The notes: generated from the sequence alone by a model not told the origin. Shown: positions 42,742 to 51,650, counted from the first letter of the stretch. The stretch is DNA of 64,000 nt from Orenia metallireducens (GCF_001693735.1 NZ_LWDV01000007.1:58806-122805); one strand, 5' to 3'. A program made the numbers and translations.

Positions 42742-44781
42742 CTAATCTACCTCTTTGGGAATCTTAATTATAAAAGTAACTCCTTCACCTACCGTACTTT
42801 TACATTCAATATCCCCCTTTAATATATTATTTACTATATTATAGATTAGGTTTAAGCCCAGTCCAGTTCCACCTTGTCCTCGCTTTGTTGTAAAGAAAGG
42901 CTCAAAAATCTTATTTATATGCTCTTGAGGAAGCCCTTCCCCATCATCACTATATCTAAGCTCTATGGATTTCTCTTCCTCTAGCACCTCAATCTTTATC
43001 TGACCTTTATCTTTATCTTGAAAGCCATGAATTAGAGAGTTCATAACAAGATTTGTGATAATTTGAGAGAGTTCTCCAGGGTAATTATCTATCTCAAGGT
43101 CTTCATCACAACTAATCATAACCTTATGCTTTGTCTTTGATAACTTAGGTTTTAGGCTTATAATAATATCATCTAGATACTCTTTTACTTTAAACCTTCT
43201 TTTCTTATTATTTGTCTGGTCAACTGCCACCAATTTAAAATTATTAATCAGTTCTGAAGCATTATTTAAATTCTTTAAAGTCATCTCAGAGGATTCCCAA
43301 GCTAATTTTAAAAATTTCTCTAAATCTTTTCTCTTCATATTACCTTCTTTATAAAGTTCAATTAATGCTTTAGTCTTTTCAGCAAGATGGGATACAGCTG
43401 TCACCCCTATACCAACAGGAGTATTTATCTCATGGGATACTCCAGCCACCAACCTTCCTAAAGCAGCCATCTTCTCTGACTGCATTAAATGCTTCTGTGC
43501 TCTTCTTAGCTCTTTATCCCTAAGCTTCCGCTCTGTTATATCCCTTCCAAAGACTTCAAAGATAGGCTCATCTAAACTATCTACAAAGGTTACGCTTATC
43601 TCTAAGTCCTTAACCTCTCCATTTTTTAGGCGATATTTAGTCTCAAATCTATCCTTACCCTTCCTTCTAATCTCCTGTAATTGCTCCTTTAATTCCTTCT
43701 TATCTTTGCTGATATCTAAATCACTAATATTCATATTAATAGCCTCTAATAGAGAATAACCAAAAAGATTCATATAAGCTTCATTGATCTCTAAAATATC
43801 TCCTTCGATATTCATTACCCAGAACGCATCCATTGAAGTCTGTAAAATTGTATTTATTCTGTTATTCTGTTTACGCAATTCATCAACAAATTCTTTATTA
43901 TCACAATATGCCTTCTCCAACTCCCGTTGCTTCTTCTTCCTTTCAGTAATATCCCTAGCAAAGACATTAAATATCGGCTCTTCTAAGCAAATATCCCCAT
44001 CAACACAATCAATAAAAGTAATACTAATCTCTAAATCTCTTACTTCCCCATTCTTCAATCGGTATTTAGTCTCAAATCTATCTCTACCCTTCAACTTAAT
44101 ATAATCTGATTGTTCCTTAATCTCTTCTTGATTTTTACTAAAATCCAAATCCTTAATATTCAAATTCATATCTACTATTTCTGATGAGGTATAACCAAAC
44201 AGATCTACAAAAGCTTCATTAGTATCTAAGATATCTCCCTTTGTATTCATTATCCAAAAAGCATCCATTGAGGTCTGTAAAATTACATTAGTTCTACTGT
44301 GATGTTTCCGTAATTCATTAAGTACCTCTTGATTGCCTCGATAAGCATTCTCTAATTCCCGTTGCTTATCCTTTCTTTCAGTAATATCCCGAGCAAAGAC
44401 ATTAAAGATTGGCTCTTCTAAACAATCTACAAAGGTAATACTTATCTCAAAGTCTTTAACTCTACCATCTTTTAAGCGATACTTGGTCTCAAATCTATCT
44501 CTACCAGTTCTTTGAATTGCTTTTAATTGCTCTTTTAACTCTTTTTGACTCTTAGTTATATCTAAATCACTAATATTCATCTTCATCAGTTCATCTAAGG
44601 AATAACCCAAGATTTCTACACTAAGTTTATTGCTCTCTAAGATCTCTCCATCAATATTCATTATCCAAAAGGCATCCATTGTGGACTGTAAAATAATATT
44701 CAATAGCTTAGATCTACTATCTAGATTAGTCAAAAAACCTTTCTCTATAGCTCTCTTTACTCGATTACTTAAAGTATCCAT
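42742..44781 (-). CDS. sensor histidine kinase with three PAS domains
   Basis: A 679-residue soluble kinase without membrane helices, so a cytosolic sensor. Three PAS domains (about 26-138, 160-290, 305-430) each begin ILQ(S/T)(S/T)MDAFWIMN and end FARDITER or FGRDITER. They are clearly recent duplicates. The dimerisation/phosphotransfer helix has VSHEINTPVG (His about residue 455). The ATPase domain has the N-box NLVMNSLIHGF, DDGEGLP and GGTGLGLNL. The ATG follows AAGGGGGA. No partner receiver gene is adjacent except the receiver-phosphatase at 37625, which is a plausible target. Confidence 0.9.
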   Translation of the reverse strand: MDTLSNRVKRAIEKGFLTNLDSRSKLLNIILQSTMDAFWIMNIDGEILESNKLSVEILGYSLDELMKMNISDLDITKSQKELKEQLKAIQRTGRDRFETKYRLKDGRVKDFEISITFVDCLEEPIFNVFARDITERKDKQRELENAYRGNQEVLNELRKHHSRTNVILQTSMDAFWIMNTKGDILDTNEAFVDLFGYTSSEIVDMNLNIKDLDFSKNQEEIKEQSDYIKLKGRDRFETKYRLKNGEVRDLEISITFIDCVDGDICLEEPIFNVFARDITERKKKQRELEKAYCDNKEFVDELRKQNNRINTILQTSMDAFWVMNIEGDILEINEAYMNLFGYSLLEAINMNISDLDISKDKKELKEQLQEIRRKGKDRFETKYRLKNGEVKDLEISVTFVDSLDEPIFEVFGRDITERKLRDKELRRAQKHLMQSEKMAALGRLVAGVSHEINTPVGIGVTAVSHLAEKTKALIELYKEGNMKRKDLEKFLKLAWESSEMTLKNLNNASELINNFKLVAVDQTNNKKRRFKVKEYLDDIIISLKPKLSKTKHKVMISCDEDLEIDNYPGELSQIITNLVMNSLIHGFQDKDKGQIKIEVLEEEKSIELRYSDDGEGLPQEHINKIFEPFFTTKRGQGGTGLGLNLIYNIVNNILKGDIECKSTVGEGVTFIIKIPKEVD

Positions 44782-44890
44782 AGCTATCCCCCTTTATCTA
44801 GTAATTATTAACCGAATTCCACATATTTTTTATTTTTGAATTACTTTTAATCTATGGATAAACAACTTTAGAATGAAATATAAAACTAAT

Positions 44891-45137
44891 CTACCTTACT
44901 CCTAGCTCCCTATGAGGAATATAATTCAATTCCTCTTCGTACAGAACCAGTCTCTCCTCATACCAGAAGAGGGGAACAAAATATTTTTTAGTTCTCTCCC
45001 TTCGGGTCTATCGACCACTTCGTAATAAAAAGAATTTCCTAAGATAGGAGAGAGTTAGGGAAATTATACTTTATAATCATTTTTAATAAAGTATAATGAC
45101 CATGGAGAGTCTCTTGAGGCTCGTAAGGAGTGAGGTA
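44891..45137. repeat. GC-rich palindromic repeat, composite copy
   Basis: Starts ctaccttactcctagctccc and ends in cgtaaggagtgaggtatg, an inverted match. Inside are several CTCTCC/GGAGAG arms and the stretch cccttcgggtctatcgacca, which also occurs at 9463. It is longer and less regular than the other copies. Confidence 0.65.
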
Positions 45138-45361
45138 TGAAAATGGTTTTAAGTTTTTTTATAAAATTACACTTTAGAGTTGTTTATCTATATCTAAAAT
45201 CATTTCAGTGATTTCTTCTTCTAACTATTTAATTCAACATATTATAATAAATGCCTTTTTATTTTAAATTATATTCTTTGTTAATATTATAATATATTTT
45301 ATATCTTTATATAAAATTTATAAGACAACTTGAAAATTAAAAAGGTCTAAAAAATAAAAAT

Positions 45362-45408
45362 TCCTAAATATCCTTTAAAATAATGGGATACTCAGGAATT
45401 TATTATTT
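45362..45408 (-). terminator. terminator-like hairpin after the AIM24-like gene
   Basis: attcctaaatatcc pairs imperfectly with gggatactcaggaat; an A/T-rich tail follows on the minus strand. It lies 12 bases after the stop. Confidence 0.55.
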
Positions 45409-45419
45409 ATTGTTAATCT

Positions 45420-46211
45420 TTAATCTCCATCTAATATATTACCAAGAGTTCCTAGAACAGACCCCTCTCCTTGACGCTTTCCTCCTAGATTAGGAGCACT
45501 ACCTATAATTCTATTGGCTAACCTAGAAAATGGTAGACTTTGTAGATAAACAGTTCCAGTCCCTTTTAAAATTGCTAAAAATAATCCTTCTCCTCCAAAT
45601 ACCATTGACTTAAGATTACCTGCTTTCTCAATACTATAATCTATACCAGCAGTAAATCCCACTAGACAACCTGTATCTACTTTTAAGACTTCATTATTCA
45701 ACTCTTTTTTGACTATTGTTCCTCCAGCATGTATAAAAGCCTTTCCATCTCCTTCAAGTTTTTGGAGGATAAAGCCCTCACCACCAAAAAATCCTGTCCC
45801 AATCTTCTGATTAAATGTGATATCTACCTTCGTTCCCATAGCTGCACATAAAAAAGAATCCTTTTGGCAAGTAAATTCCCCATAAGGTAATTGGGCTAAA
45901 TCTAGTGCCACTATACTCCCAGGGTAAGGTGCTGCAAAGGCTATCTTCTTCTTACTATGTCCTCGATTAGTAAAATGGGTCATAAATAAGGCCTCACCTG
46001 TCAATAATCTCTTTCCTGCTCCAAATATCTTCCCCATAAACCCTTGATTGGCTTCAGAACCATCGCCCATCTTGACCTCAAAGGATATACCATCATCCAT
46101 CCAATTCATTGCCCCAGCTTCAGCAATAACTGTCTCTGTTGGATCTAGCTCAACCTCTACAACTTGCATATCATCTCCAATTATCTCATAATCAATTTCA
46201 TGACTTCTCAA
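45420..46211 (-). CDS. AIM24/TIGR00266 family protein
   Basis: A 263-residue protein of the AIM24 (DUF124, TIGR00266) family, which forms a pseudo-three-fold beta trefoil-like barrel. The motifs [25 protein letters not shown] and [10 protein letters not shown] are typical, with glycine-rich repeats between (GGEGF, GGTIV, GGEGLF). The biochemical role in bacteria is not established. The start is a TTG after AAGGAGGGG. It has no linked operon partner. Confidence 0.85.
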   Translation of the reverse strand: MRSHEIDYEIIGDDMQVVEVELDPTETVIAEAGAMNWMDDGISFEVKMGDGSEANQGFMGKIFGAGKRLLTGEALFMTHFTNRGHSKKKIAFAAPYPGSIVALDLAQLPYGEFTCQKDSFLCAAMGTKVDITFNQKIGTGFFGGEGFILQKLEGDGKAFIHAGGTIVKKELNNEVLKVDTGCLVGFTAGIDYSIEKAGNLKSMVFGGEGLFLAILKGTGTVYLQSLPFSRLANRIIGSAPNLGGKRQGEGSVLGTLGNILDGD

Positions 46212-46361
46212 TTAAACCCCTCCTTTTTAACTGTAATGTTAAAGATTTTAATCTCTTCCCTACACTTACCCTAATATTTTTCAACCACTCTACTTTTAAG
46301 CATATAATTTACATATTAATTCAATATACTTTAACATTAAAACCCAATTATCTTTTAAAAA

Positions 46362-46664
46362 TCACTTATCTAATAATGGGATAACATTATTTCTATCCCA
46401 ATCTTTTGCCAACTCAAAGGAGTCTTACCCAAATTTAATATTAGTATCTGAATTAGCCTTAATTAAGCAAACAACTATCTGAGAGTTCTTTGCTATAATA
46501 GCTTCTATCAATGCTGTCCTTCCTTTATTATCCCTTTTAACTGCATAAATTAAGAGTGTTCTATTATTATCTGTATAATTTATTCTCATATCCAATAACA
46601 ATTTAATAGCCTCATAACCCATCTTATATAGTTCTTGTCTTACTTTAGTTAACTTAGTTAGCAA
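46362..46664 (-). pseudogene. ankyrin-repeat gene broken by a stop codon
   Basis: The open frame (to 46425) reads MGYEAIKLLLDMRI and GRTALIEAIIAKNSQIVVCL, one and a half ankyrin repeats. An in-frame TAA at 46425-46427 is followed, in the same frame, by DSFELAKDWDRNNVIPLLDK and a stop, which is a normal ankyrin end. One AAA-to-TAA change explains the interruption. There is no clear ribosome binding site, and the N-terminus overlaps the end of the nucleotidyltransferase region. Confidence 0.6.
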
Positions 46665-46668
46665 AATT

Positions 46669-47490
46669 TCAATCTATTATATTTAATTCTTTAAGTAAGA
46701 TACCTAATTTATCAGCAATCTCATTTAACTTATTTATAGTATCAAAATCTTTCTTATATAAGTTATCAAATAGCTCTCTAATATCTCTTTCCATCTCGTT
46801 AGGTCTATAATCTAAATCTCTTACAACCTTAATAAGTTTCTTTTCACCAGGATGCAGAGTCTTATTTAATGCGAAGATTATATCGAAATAACTTTCAAAA
46901 AAAGCAGTGATCCTATGATTGATACTGATGATATCATCCCTTTTTAAAGCTTTTTCAATCTGTTTAGTATAAGCAGGAATTATCTTATTTAAGAGGGGAT
47001 AATTTTTAGCGATTATATTTCTCTTTAACTCTTCTGGATACTCAATATCAAACTTCTCTTTTAAAAACTTTAATTCTCCATCTCTATCATAGAGGATCTC
47101 TGAATTAATCAGATTAGACCAAAAACAAGTAGTATAACCTGTTGATGCTTGATGCTTAATTACAACATTCTCTAACATTTCCTCTAGCCAACTTATTTCT
47201 CTATATACAAGATCAATTTGAACATTAGTCTCTTTAAAGAATCCTTGATCTTCCCTCTCCCATGTTGTATTATTCAATTCAGCATAATTAAAGTACTTTT
47301 CAGCTATCTCTTCTCTAAATTCCAAAGGTACCTCTTGCTTAGAATAGATATATAAATCATAATCTGAATCTTTATCAAAATTACCAGTAGTTCTTGATCC
47401 AGCTAACATAATCCCTTCTACTAACTCATGCTTTGAAAAATCATCTACCAAGGCTAAAAAGATATTATCATACTTCTTCACACTTCTCAT
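46669..47490 (-). CDS. nucleotidyltransferase-domain protein (Pol-beta superfamily)
   Basis: A 273-residue protein. The minimal nucleotidyltransferase core LAGSRTTGNFDKDSDYDLYI gives Gly31-Ser32 and the metal-binding Asp43 and Asp45. The C-terminal half is helical. It resembles aminoglycoside-type or DUF4037-like nucleotidyltransferases, but no substrate can be named. The ATG at 47490 is only 2 bases from AAAGGA; the GTG nine bases further in has better spacing. It lies beside the TrmB regulator but behind a different spacing, so linkage is uncertain. Confidence 0.78.
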   Translation of the reverse strand: MRSVKKYDNIFLALVDDFSKHELVEGIMLAGSRTTGNFDKDSDYDLYIYSKQEVPLEFREEIAEKYFNYAELNNTTWEREDQGFFKETNVQIDLVYREISWLEEMLENVVIKHQASTGYTTCFWSNLINSEILYDRDGELKFLKEKFDIEYPEELKRNIIAKNYPLLNKIIPAYTKQIEKALKRDDIISINHRITAFFESYFDIIFALNKTLHPGEKKLIKVVRDLDYRPNEMERDIRELFDNLYKKDFDTINKLNEIADKLGILLKELNIID

Positions 47491-47557
47491 TTCCTTTAAT
47501 TTAAACTTTTATTAATATTAAATATTAAGATATAGAACCTCAATAAATAGAATAAAT

Positions 47558-48388
47558 CTACTCATACTTCTGTTTACTCTTATAATAAGCAACCTTCTCT
47601 TTAAAGGTCTTTTCAGCAATAGTATCTAGTAGGATATCAGATTGAACTAAGATATCTTTATATTTCTCCTCCAACTTCAAAAAATATATATCATGATGAA
47701 TATGCTCTGCAACTATAGCAACCAATAATGGATTTTCTGTAAAGGTTCCTATAAAGCTACCACCAATCTTACCACTTGCTATTAGAACTTTTTGATAGTC
47801 TACAACCAGCATCATTCTTTTAAAAATAGATGGCTCAAAATCACCTATTCCACTATTTCGATAAAACTCTATAGGAATATCCTCTTTAAGTTGAGATTTC
47901 TCAAAAGAGAAATGAAGAATTCTAACCCCTTTATCTGTTAAAGCTTTCAATTCTTCTGCAAAGAAATTCAAATCATAATTACTGTTGATATATACTTCAT
48001 CCTCAGCAGTTAATAATAGTTCCTTTGTCTTTAGAATAAAATTTTCATGCCCTTTTATATTCCAATACTCTTTCCCTACAGTAATTTGCTCTAATTCTGC
48101 TAATTCCTCTTTAACCTTATTAGCTGTCTTAACATATCTTTCTGTAATATTATCAATTAAAACTTCTGGCTTTTGGGCCTGATAAACCTTTGTCTTTCCT
48201 GGTAGAAGAAAAATAGCACCTTTTTTATACAAGATATCCAAGGTAGAATAGACAGCAGAGCGGGAAGCCTTAATTGCCTTTGATATTTGAGAACCATTTG
48301 ACTGAGGATTTTGTAATAAAGCTATGTAGACCTTTGCTTCTAATTCTGTAAAATCTAACTTCTGTAGTTTTTCAATTAATTTATCCAT
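47558..48388 (-). CDS. TrmB-family sugar-responsive transcription regulator
   Basis: A 276-residue regulator. The N-terminal winged helix LDFTELEAKVYIALLQNPQSN, with the recognition helix in ASRSAVYSTLDIL, is typical of TrmB. The C-terminal part is the TrmB effector domain with the NSNYDLNFFAEELKALTDKG region. The ATG at 48388 follows GGTGGTG; the longer in-frame start lies inside the operator. A perfect 42-bp palindrome sits on its promoter, so it is probably self-regulated. Other targets are not visible. Confidence 0.85.
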   Translation of the reverse strand: MDKLIEKLQKLDFTELEAKVYIALLQNPQSNGSQISKAIKASRSAVYSTLDILYKKGAIFLLPGKTKVYQAQKPEVLIDNITERYVKTANKVKEELAELEQITVGKEYWNIKGHENFILKTKELLLTAEDEVYINSNYDLNFFAEELKALTDKGVRILHFSFEKSQLKEDIPIEFYRNSGIGDFEPSIFKRMMLVVDYQKVLIASGKIGGSFIGTFTENPLLVAIVAEHIHHDIYFLKLEEKYKDILVQSDILLDTIAEKTFKEKVAYYKSKQKYE

Positions 48389-48400
48389 TATAACACCACC

Positions 48401-48468
48401 AATTATATTATGTTGTCCTGTACAGGACAACATAATATAATTGTACTCTATAATCTAAATTTTGTCAA
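48401..48468 (-). promoter_or_regulatory. trmB promoter with a 42-bp perfect palindromic operator
   Basis: TTGACA (48468-48463), a 17-base spacer and TACAAT (48445-48440) form a strong vegetative promoter. The palindrome 48401-48442, with half AATTATATTATGTTGTCCTG and centre GTAC, covers the end of the -10 box and the start site. Repressor binding there would block transcription. Confidence 0.8.
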
Positions 48469-48479
48469 TAATAAATATA

Positions 48480-48512
48480 AAAGAGGACAATCCGAGTTTA
48501 GATTATCCTCTT
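48480..48512 (-). terminator. terminator after the PHP phosphatase gene
   Basis: AAGAGGATAATC and GATTGTCCTCTT form a stem with a T-rich tail on the minus strand, 6 bases after the stop. Confidence 0.75.
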
Positions 48513-48517
48513 AAGAC

Positions 48518-49279
48518 TTATAACTTAACCATTATCCTCTTTTTATTCTCAAAGGTAGCAATCTCAGTATAACCAATATCTAAAAGCATCTCTCTCACCT
48601 TATCCAGATTTTCCCCCACTCTATCAGCTCTATGGGCATCAGAACTTGTAGTAACTTTAATTCCTAATTCATAAGCTTTTTCTAATATCTCTCTACCTGG
48701 ATAGAATTCCTTTGCAGGCTTATTCATTCCATTTGTATTTATTTCAATTGTGATATCCTCTTTAGCTATTATTTCTAAAGTAGGAGTTACTAATTCTACT
48801 ACATCACTTGCTGGTCTAAAGTTAAATACCTTAATTAAATCCAAATGACCTAGTAATTGAAATAACCCTGATTTAGCAGCCCCCTCTACCCGTTTGAAGT
48901 ACTTTCTATATAAATCATCTATATCCCAATTATCATATTCATCAGTATAATCAGGATGATCAAACATCCAATCACCGATAAAATGTATAGAGCCAATAGC
49001 ATAATCTAAATCAAATTGATCTAAAAAATCCTTTATCTCTTTCTCTTCTCCTGGAGTATAATCCATCTCAATCCCTTTTTTAACTTTTAAATTTGGATAA
49101 TCTTTAGCAACTTTCAAAATCAAATCAAAATCAAACTCTTCATAATAACGATTATGATCAGTAAATCCTATCTCAGAGATGCCCTTTCGTACTGCCTCAT
49201 CTAAGAATTCTTTAATATTCTCTTCTGTAATACTCCTATCCATATGTCCTAAAATATGAGTATGATAATCTACTAACAT
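48518..49279 (-). CDS. PHP-domain histidinol-phosphatase-like hydrolase
   Basis: A 253-residue metal-dependent phosphoesterase of the PHP group. The metal-binding motifs are DYHTH (4-8), FTDHNRY, the KKGIEMDY Glu, GSIHF, the GHLD and SSDAHR regions. HisK-type histidinol phosphatase is the closest named function, but many relatives act on other phosphates. The ATG at 49279 follows AAAGGAGGGAG. It is co-oriented with yjbQ upstream. Confidence 0.85.
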   Translation of the reverse strand: MLVDYHTHILGHMDRSITEENIKEFLDEAVRKGISEIGFTDHNRYYEEFDFDLILKVAKDYPNLKVKKGIEMDYTPGEEKEIKDFLDQFDLDYAIGSIHFIGDWMFDHPDYTDEYDNWDIDDLYRKYFKRVEGAAKSGLFQLLGHLDLIKVFNFRPASDVVELVTPTLEIIAKEDITIEINTNGMNKPAKEFYPGREILEKAYELGIKVTTSSDAHRADRVGENLDKVREMLLDIGYTEIATFENKKRIMVKL

Positions 49280-49320
49280 CCTTCTCCCTCCTTTTAAATT
49301 CAGTAACAAGTAATTAATTT

Positions 49321-49725
49321 TTACTCGTTACTACTCATTAATTTCACCTGTACTTTCCTTCTTCTGGGACCATCAAACTCAGCAAAATAGATTCCCTGCC
49401 AAGTTCCCAAAAGTAACCTTCCATTCTTGATAATTATTTGCTCTGAATTTCCAAATAAACTCGCTTTAAGATGGGCTGCTGAATTCCCTTCTAAATGTTG
49501 GTAATTATCTTTCCATGGAATCAAATCATCTAATTTATATAAAATATCACTCTTTACTGTTGAATCAGCATTCTCATTAATAGTTACAGCTGCAGTAGAA
49601 TGAGGAATAAAGATTAAACAGATTCCATTTTCAACTTCTGATTTTTCAATAATATCTTGAATCTTAGCAGTAATATCTATTAATTCTGAATGCCTATTAC
49701 TCTTTAAGTCAAATTCTATCAACAT
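49321..49725 (-). CDS. YjbQ/UPF0047 family protein
   Basis: A 134-residue protein with the compact family pattern: GICLIFIPHSTAAVTINENAD, a central HLKASLFGNSEQI segment, and GRLLLGTWQGIYFAEFDGPR. These form a small barrel with a His/Glu site. Members have weak thiamine-phosphate synthase activity in E. coli, but the real role is not known. The ATG follows AAAGGGG. Confidence 0.9.
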   Translation of the reverse strand: MLIEFDLKSNRHSELIDITAKIQDIIEKSEVENGICLIFIPHSTAAVTINENADSTVKSDILYKLDDLIPWKDNYQHLEGNSAAHLKASLFGNSEQIIIKNGRLLLGTWQGIYFAEFDGPRRRKVQVKLMSSNE

Positions 49726-49789
49726 ATTATGACCCCTTTTTTATATTAATTCTAACTTTAATAAGTAATCTCCTTTATAATTTAAAAAT

Positions 49790-49858
49790 TCAGCTCTTAA
49801 ATATTATAAATAAAGCTGCTATTAAAGAGATACCCAATAAAACTGCTAAATACATCAT
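49790..49858 (-). CDS. 22-residue single-helix membrane microprotein
   Basis: Encodes MMYLAVLLGISLIAALFIIF then Lys-Ser and a stop. It is a single hydrophobic helix with a positive end. An exact AGGAGG lies 8 bases before the ATG, the strongest ribosome site in the region. Microproteins like this regulate membrane complexes in other bacteria; here no partner is evident. It is easy to miss by length. Confidence 0.6.
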   Translation of the reverse strand: MMYLAVLLGISLIAALFIIFKS

Positions 49859-49981
49859 CTCTAAGCCCTCCTGTTTTAATATCATTGTCTCTAATTTTCA
49901 AGAGATTTTTATTAACTTATACTTAAAACTATTATTTGTTTAGTCTTATTATTTTATGCTGAATATAATGATCATATAAAT

Positions 49982-50255
49982 AAAAAAAAGAGCACTCCTA
50001 CGAGTACTCCATCATTATGTATTTACTTAGCTGACCTGGTCTTTGCCCCCACACTCGCCCACTGGAAGTCTCGCAAATTAAGATCAAATTCACTACCCCT
50101 TCTCTCTAGTAAAATTACCTTATGTAATAATCTAGGTAGGACTCACCTCTAAGCCGCACCATGATCAGTAGCTATTAGTCTAGTGCTACCTTACGTGGAT
50201 CGTTTCGCCTGCGACTAGCATCGACTTTCAACCACAGACCTAAGTAAATACAGAG
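49982..50255 (-). ncRNA. standalone structured RNA (raiA-motif-like candidate)
   Basis: A -10 box TATAAT (50266-50261) lies 7 bases before a closing stem. The stem TGTATTTACTTAG (50254-50242) pairs with its complement at 50018-50030, enclosing about 210 bases. Inner stems include GTAGC/GCTAC, TCGC/GCGA and the CTAG..TTAC/GTAA..CTAG hairpin. A perfect intrinsic terminator (GAGTACTC-GTAG-GAGTGCTC then U8) follows. No long ORF is present and the region is G-richer than its surroundings. The position after flagellar genes and the size suggest the raiA motif family; 6S RNA is another option. Confidence 0.8.
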
Positions 50256-50307
50256 TTAATTATATATTGTTTTAGGTAAAAAAGCAAGATTTTTTGATAT
50301 TAACCAA

Positions 50308-50655
50308 TTAAATCTTCTCATCAATGATTATTCCAACCATCTCTTTAATTCGTCCTAACATATCTAGGGTTTCTTTAGGCGGCATCTCTTTTATAACTTC
50401 ATGATCTTGTAAATTCACTACTTGTACCATCATTCTTCCTGATTTATCATGTAACTTAAACTCTAAATCTTTATTCACAGCATGTACAGCTTCATTTAAT
50501 TTTTCTATCCCCAGTTCAACTTCTTCTTTTGTTATCTTCTCTTGATTAAACTGTCCTTTAGCCTCATTAGCATCCTCATTTGAATTCTTATAAACTCTAT
50601 CACTACTAGAAAGATCCTTAATATTCTGTGAGTTATTAGCTGGTGAAATATTCAT
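50308..50655 (-). CDS. flaG: FlaG-like flagellar protein
   Basis: A 115-residue protein. The C-terminal half AVNKDLEFKLHDKSGRMMVQ, then VVNLQDHEVIKEMPP, is the FlaG signature. FlaG influences flagellar filament length. The N-terminal tail is polar and disordered (Ser/Asn/Asp-rich). It lies downstream of the fliS pair and the FlgN-like gene in the same direction, so it belongs to the late flagellar group. The ATG follows GGAGGGG. Confidence 0.88.
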   Translation of the reverse strand: MNISPANNSQNIKDLSSSDRVYKNSNEDANEAKGQFNQEKITKEEVELGIEKLNEAVHAVNKDLEFKLHDKSGRMMVQVVNLQDHEVIKEMPPKETLDMLGRIKEMVGIIIDEKI

Positions 50656-50757
50656 ATCTTCCCCTCCTTCTATTAAAATATAAAAGTTCTAAGTAGAGAT
50701 AATATTGATATATCTAATTCTCCAACTATTTAAAAAAACCTCTAAATAATAATAAAA

Positions 50758-51243
50758 TTATCTTTTATTATCAATAAAAGTAGAATGTATTCTAGTAGGT
50801 TTACTATTATATGATCTATTCACCTTTACTCCTGTCTTAAGCTTAGCCATCTCTTGAATCAACTTAGATTTATTATTCTGAATCAATTGTTGGTTCTCGT
50901 TATCAATAGCTATTAAATCTTTTAATAGATCAAGCAACTTAACTAGTATTCCCTTTAGTTCACTATCACTATCTTGATATTCTTTTAATTTAATTAACCA
51001 AGCTGTCTCCTTTAATCCTAAATCATTTATAATTTGCTCTTTATAAGGCTTTATTTTCTCTTCTAGTTCATCAACTTTTTTTATTATCTTATCTTTCTCT
51101 TTTAATATTTCATGTAATTCATCTAATTTATTCTCTTTTATAACATCTCTTTGTTCTTTACTTAAAAGTAATAGTTCTAAATAATAATCTAATTCTTTCT
51201 GATAAACAGCTTTAAATAAATCCATTATACCTTTGGATTCCAC
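50758..51243 (-). CDS. FlgN/FliT-like flagellar chaperone
   Basis: A 161-residue, all-helical, charged protein with the FlgN-type pattern: MDLFKAVYQKELDYYLELLL near the start, a long Glu/Lys-rich coiled coil (about 50-80), and ELKGILVKLLDLLKDLI. FlgN escorts hook-junction proteins. I chose the GTG at 51243 because it lies 8 bases after AGGGAG; a longer start would overlap the fliS gene by 32 bases. It starts 1 base after the fliS stop. The FliT group is the main alternative. Confidence 0.7.
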   Translation of the reverse strand: MESKGIMDLFKAVYQKELDYYLELLLLSKEQRDVIKENKLDELHEILKEKDKIIKKVDELEEKIKPYKEQIINDLGLKETAWLIKLKEYQDSDSELKGILVKLLDLLKDLIAIDNENQQLIQNNKSKLIQEMAKLKTGVKVNRSYNSKPTRIHSTFIDNKR

Positions 51244-51244
51244 T

Positions 51245-51610
51245 TTAGCTTCTCCCTTCTTTATCGGAAAAACCACTATTAACTACTTTTTCCCAGCCTT
51301 CTTTTAGATCTATTAATAAAACAGATACCTCTTCTAGTATAGTAATATCTTTTCTAATATTAGCTTGAATTAGACGTCGATTTATATACTCATATAAGTT
51401 ATATAAATTCTCTGCTATCTCTCCACCTTGCTTAACATCTAAGGTTACCATTAATTCATTAATAATTGCTTGTATCTTTTTTAATTTATTATTAAATAAT
51501 TCTATATTCTGATTATTTAGAGCCTCTTTAGCTTCATCACAAAATTTAATAGCACCACTATATAACATTAGTAATAATTCCTCTTGAGAATATTCTTGTG
51601 TATTAGACAT
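51245..51610 (-). CDS. fliS: flagellin chaperone FliS, second copy
   Basis: A 121-residue FliS paralogue of the gene upstream. It has the family core EELLLMLYSGAIKFCDEAKE, IIELMVTL and NRRLIQANI with a conserved Tyr-rich helix. It lacks the N-terminal NPYQKYK motif of canonical FliS. FliS binds the C-terminus of flagellin to stop early polymerisation. Two adjacent copies suggest division of labour or two client proteins. ATG follows GGAGGCATTT. Confidence 0.9.
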   Translation of the reverse strand: MSNTQEYSQEELLLMLYSGAIKFCDEAKEALNNQNIELFNNKLKKIQAIINELMVTLDVKQGGEIAENLYNLYEYINRRLIQANIRKDITILEEVSVLLIDLKEGWEKVVNSGFSDKEGRS

Positions 51611-51650
51611 AAATGCCTCCTGCTATTTAATAATAACATAGTAAAATTAA

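Noticed and set aside
43784..44104. rightward ORF inside the PAS kinase
   Set aside because: Antisense shadow caused by the low-complexity repeat of the PAS coding sequence.
49982..50255. the structured RNA as tmRNA, RNase P or SRP RNA
   Set aside because: None of their conserved sequence blocks (tag-peptide frame, P4 core or GGAAG/GNRA tetraloop domain) can be seen.
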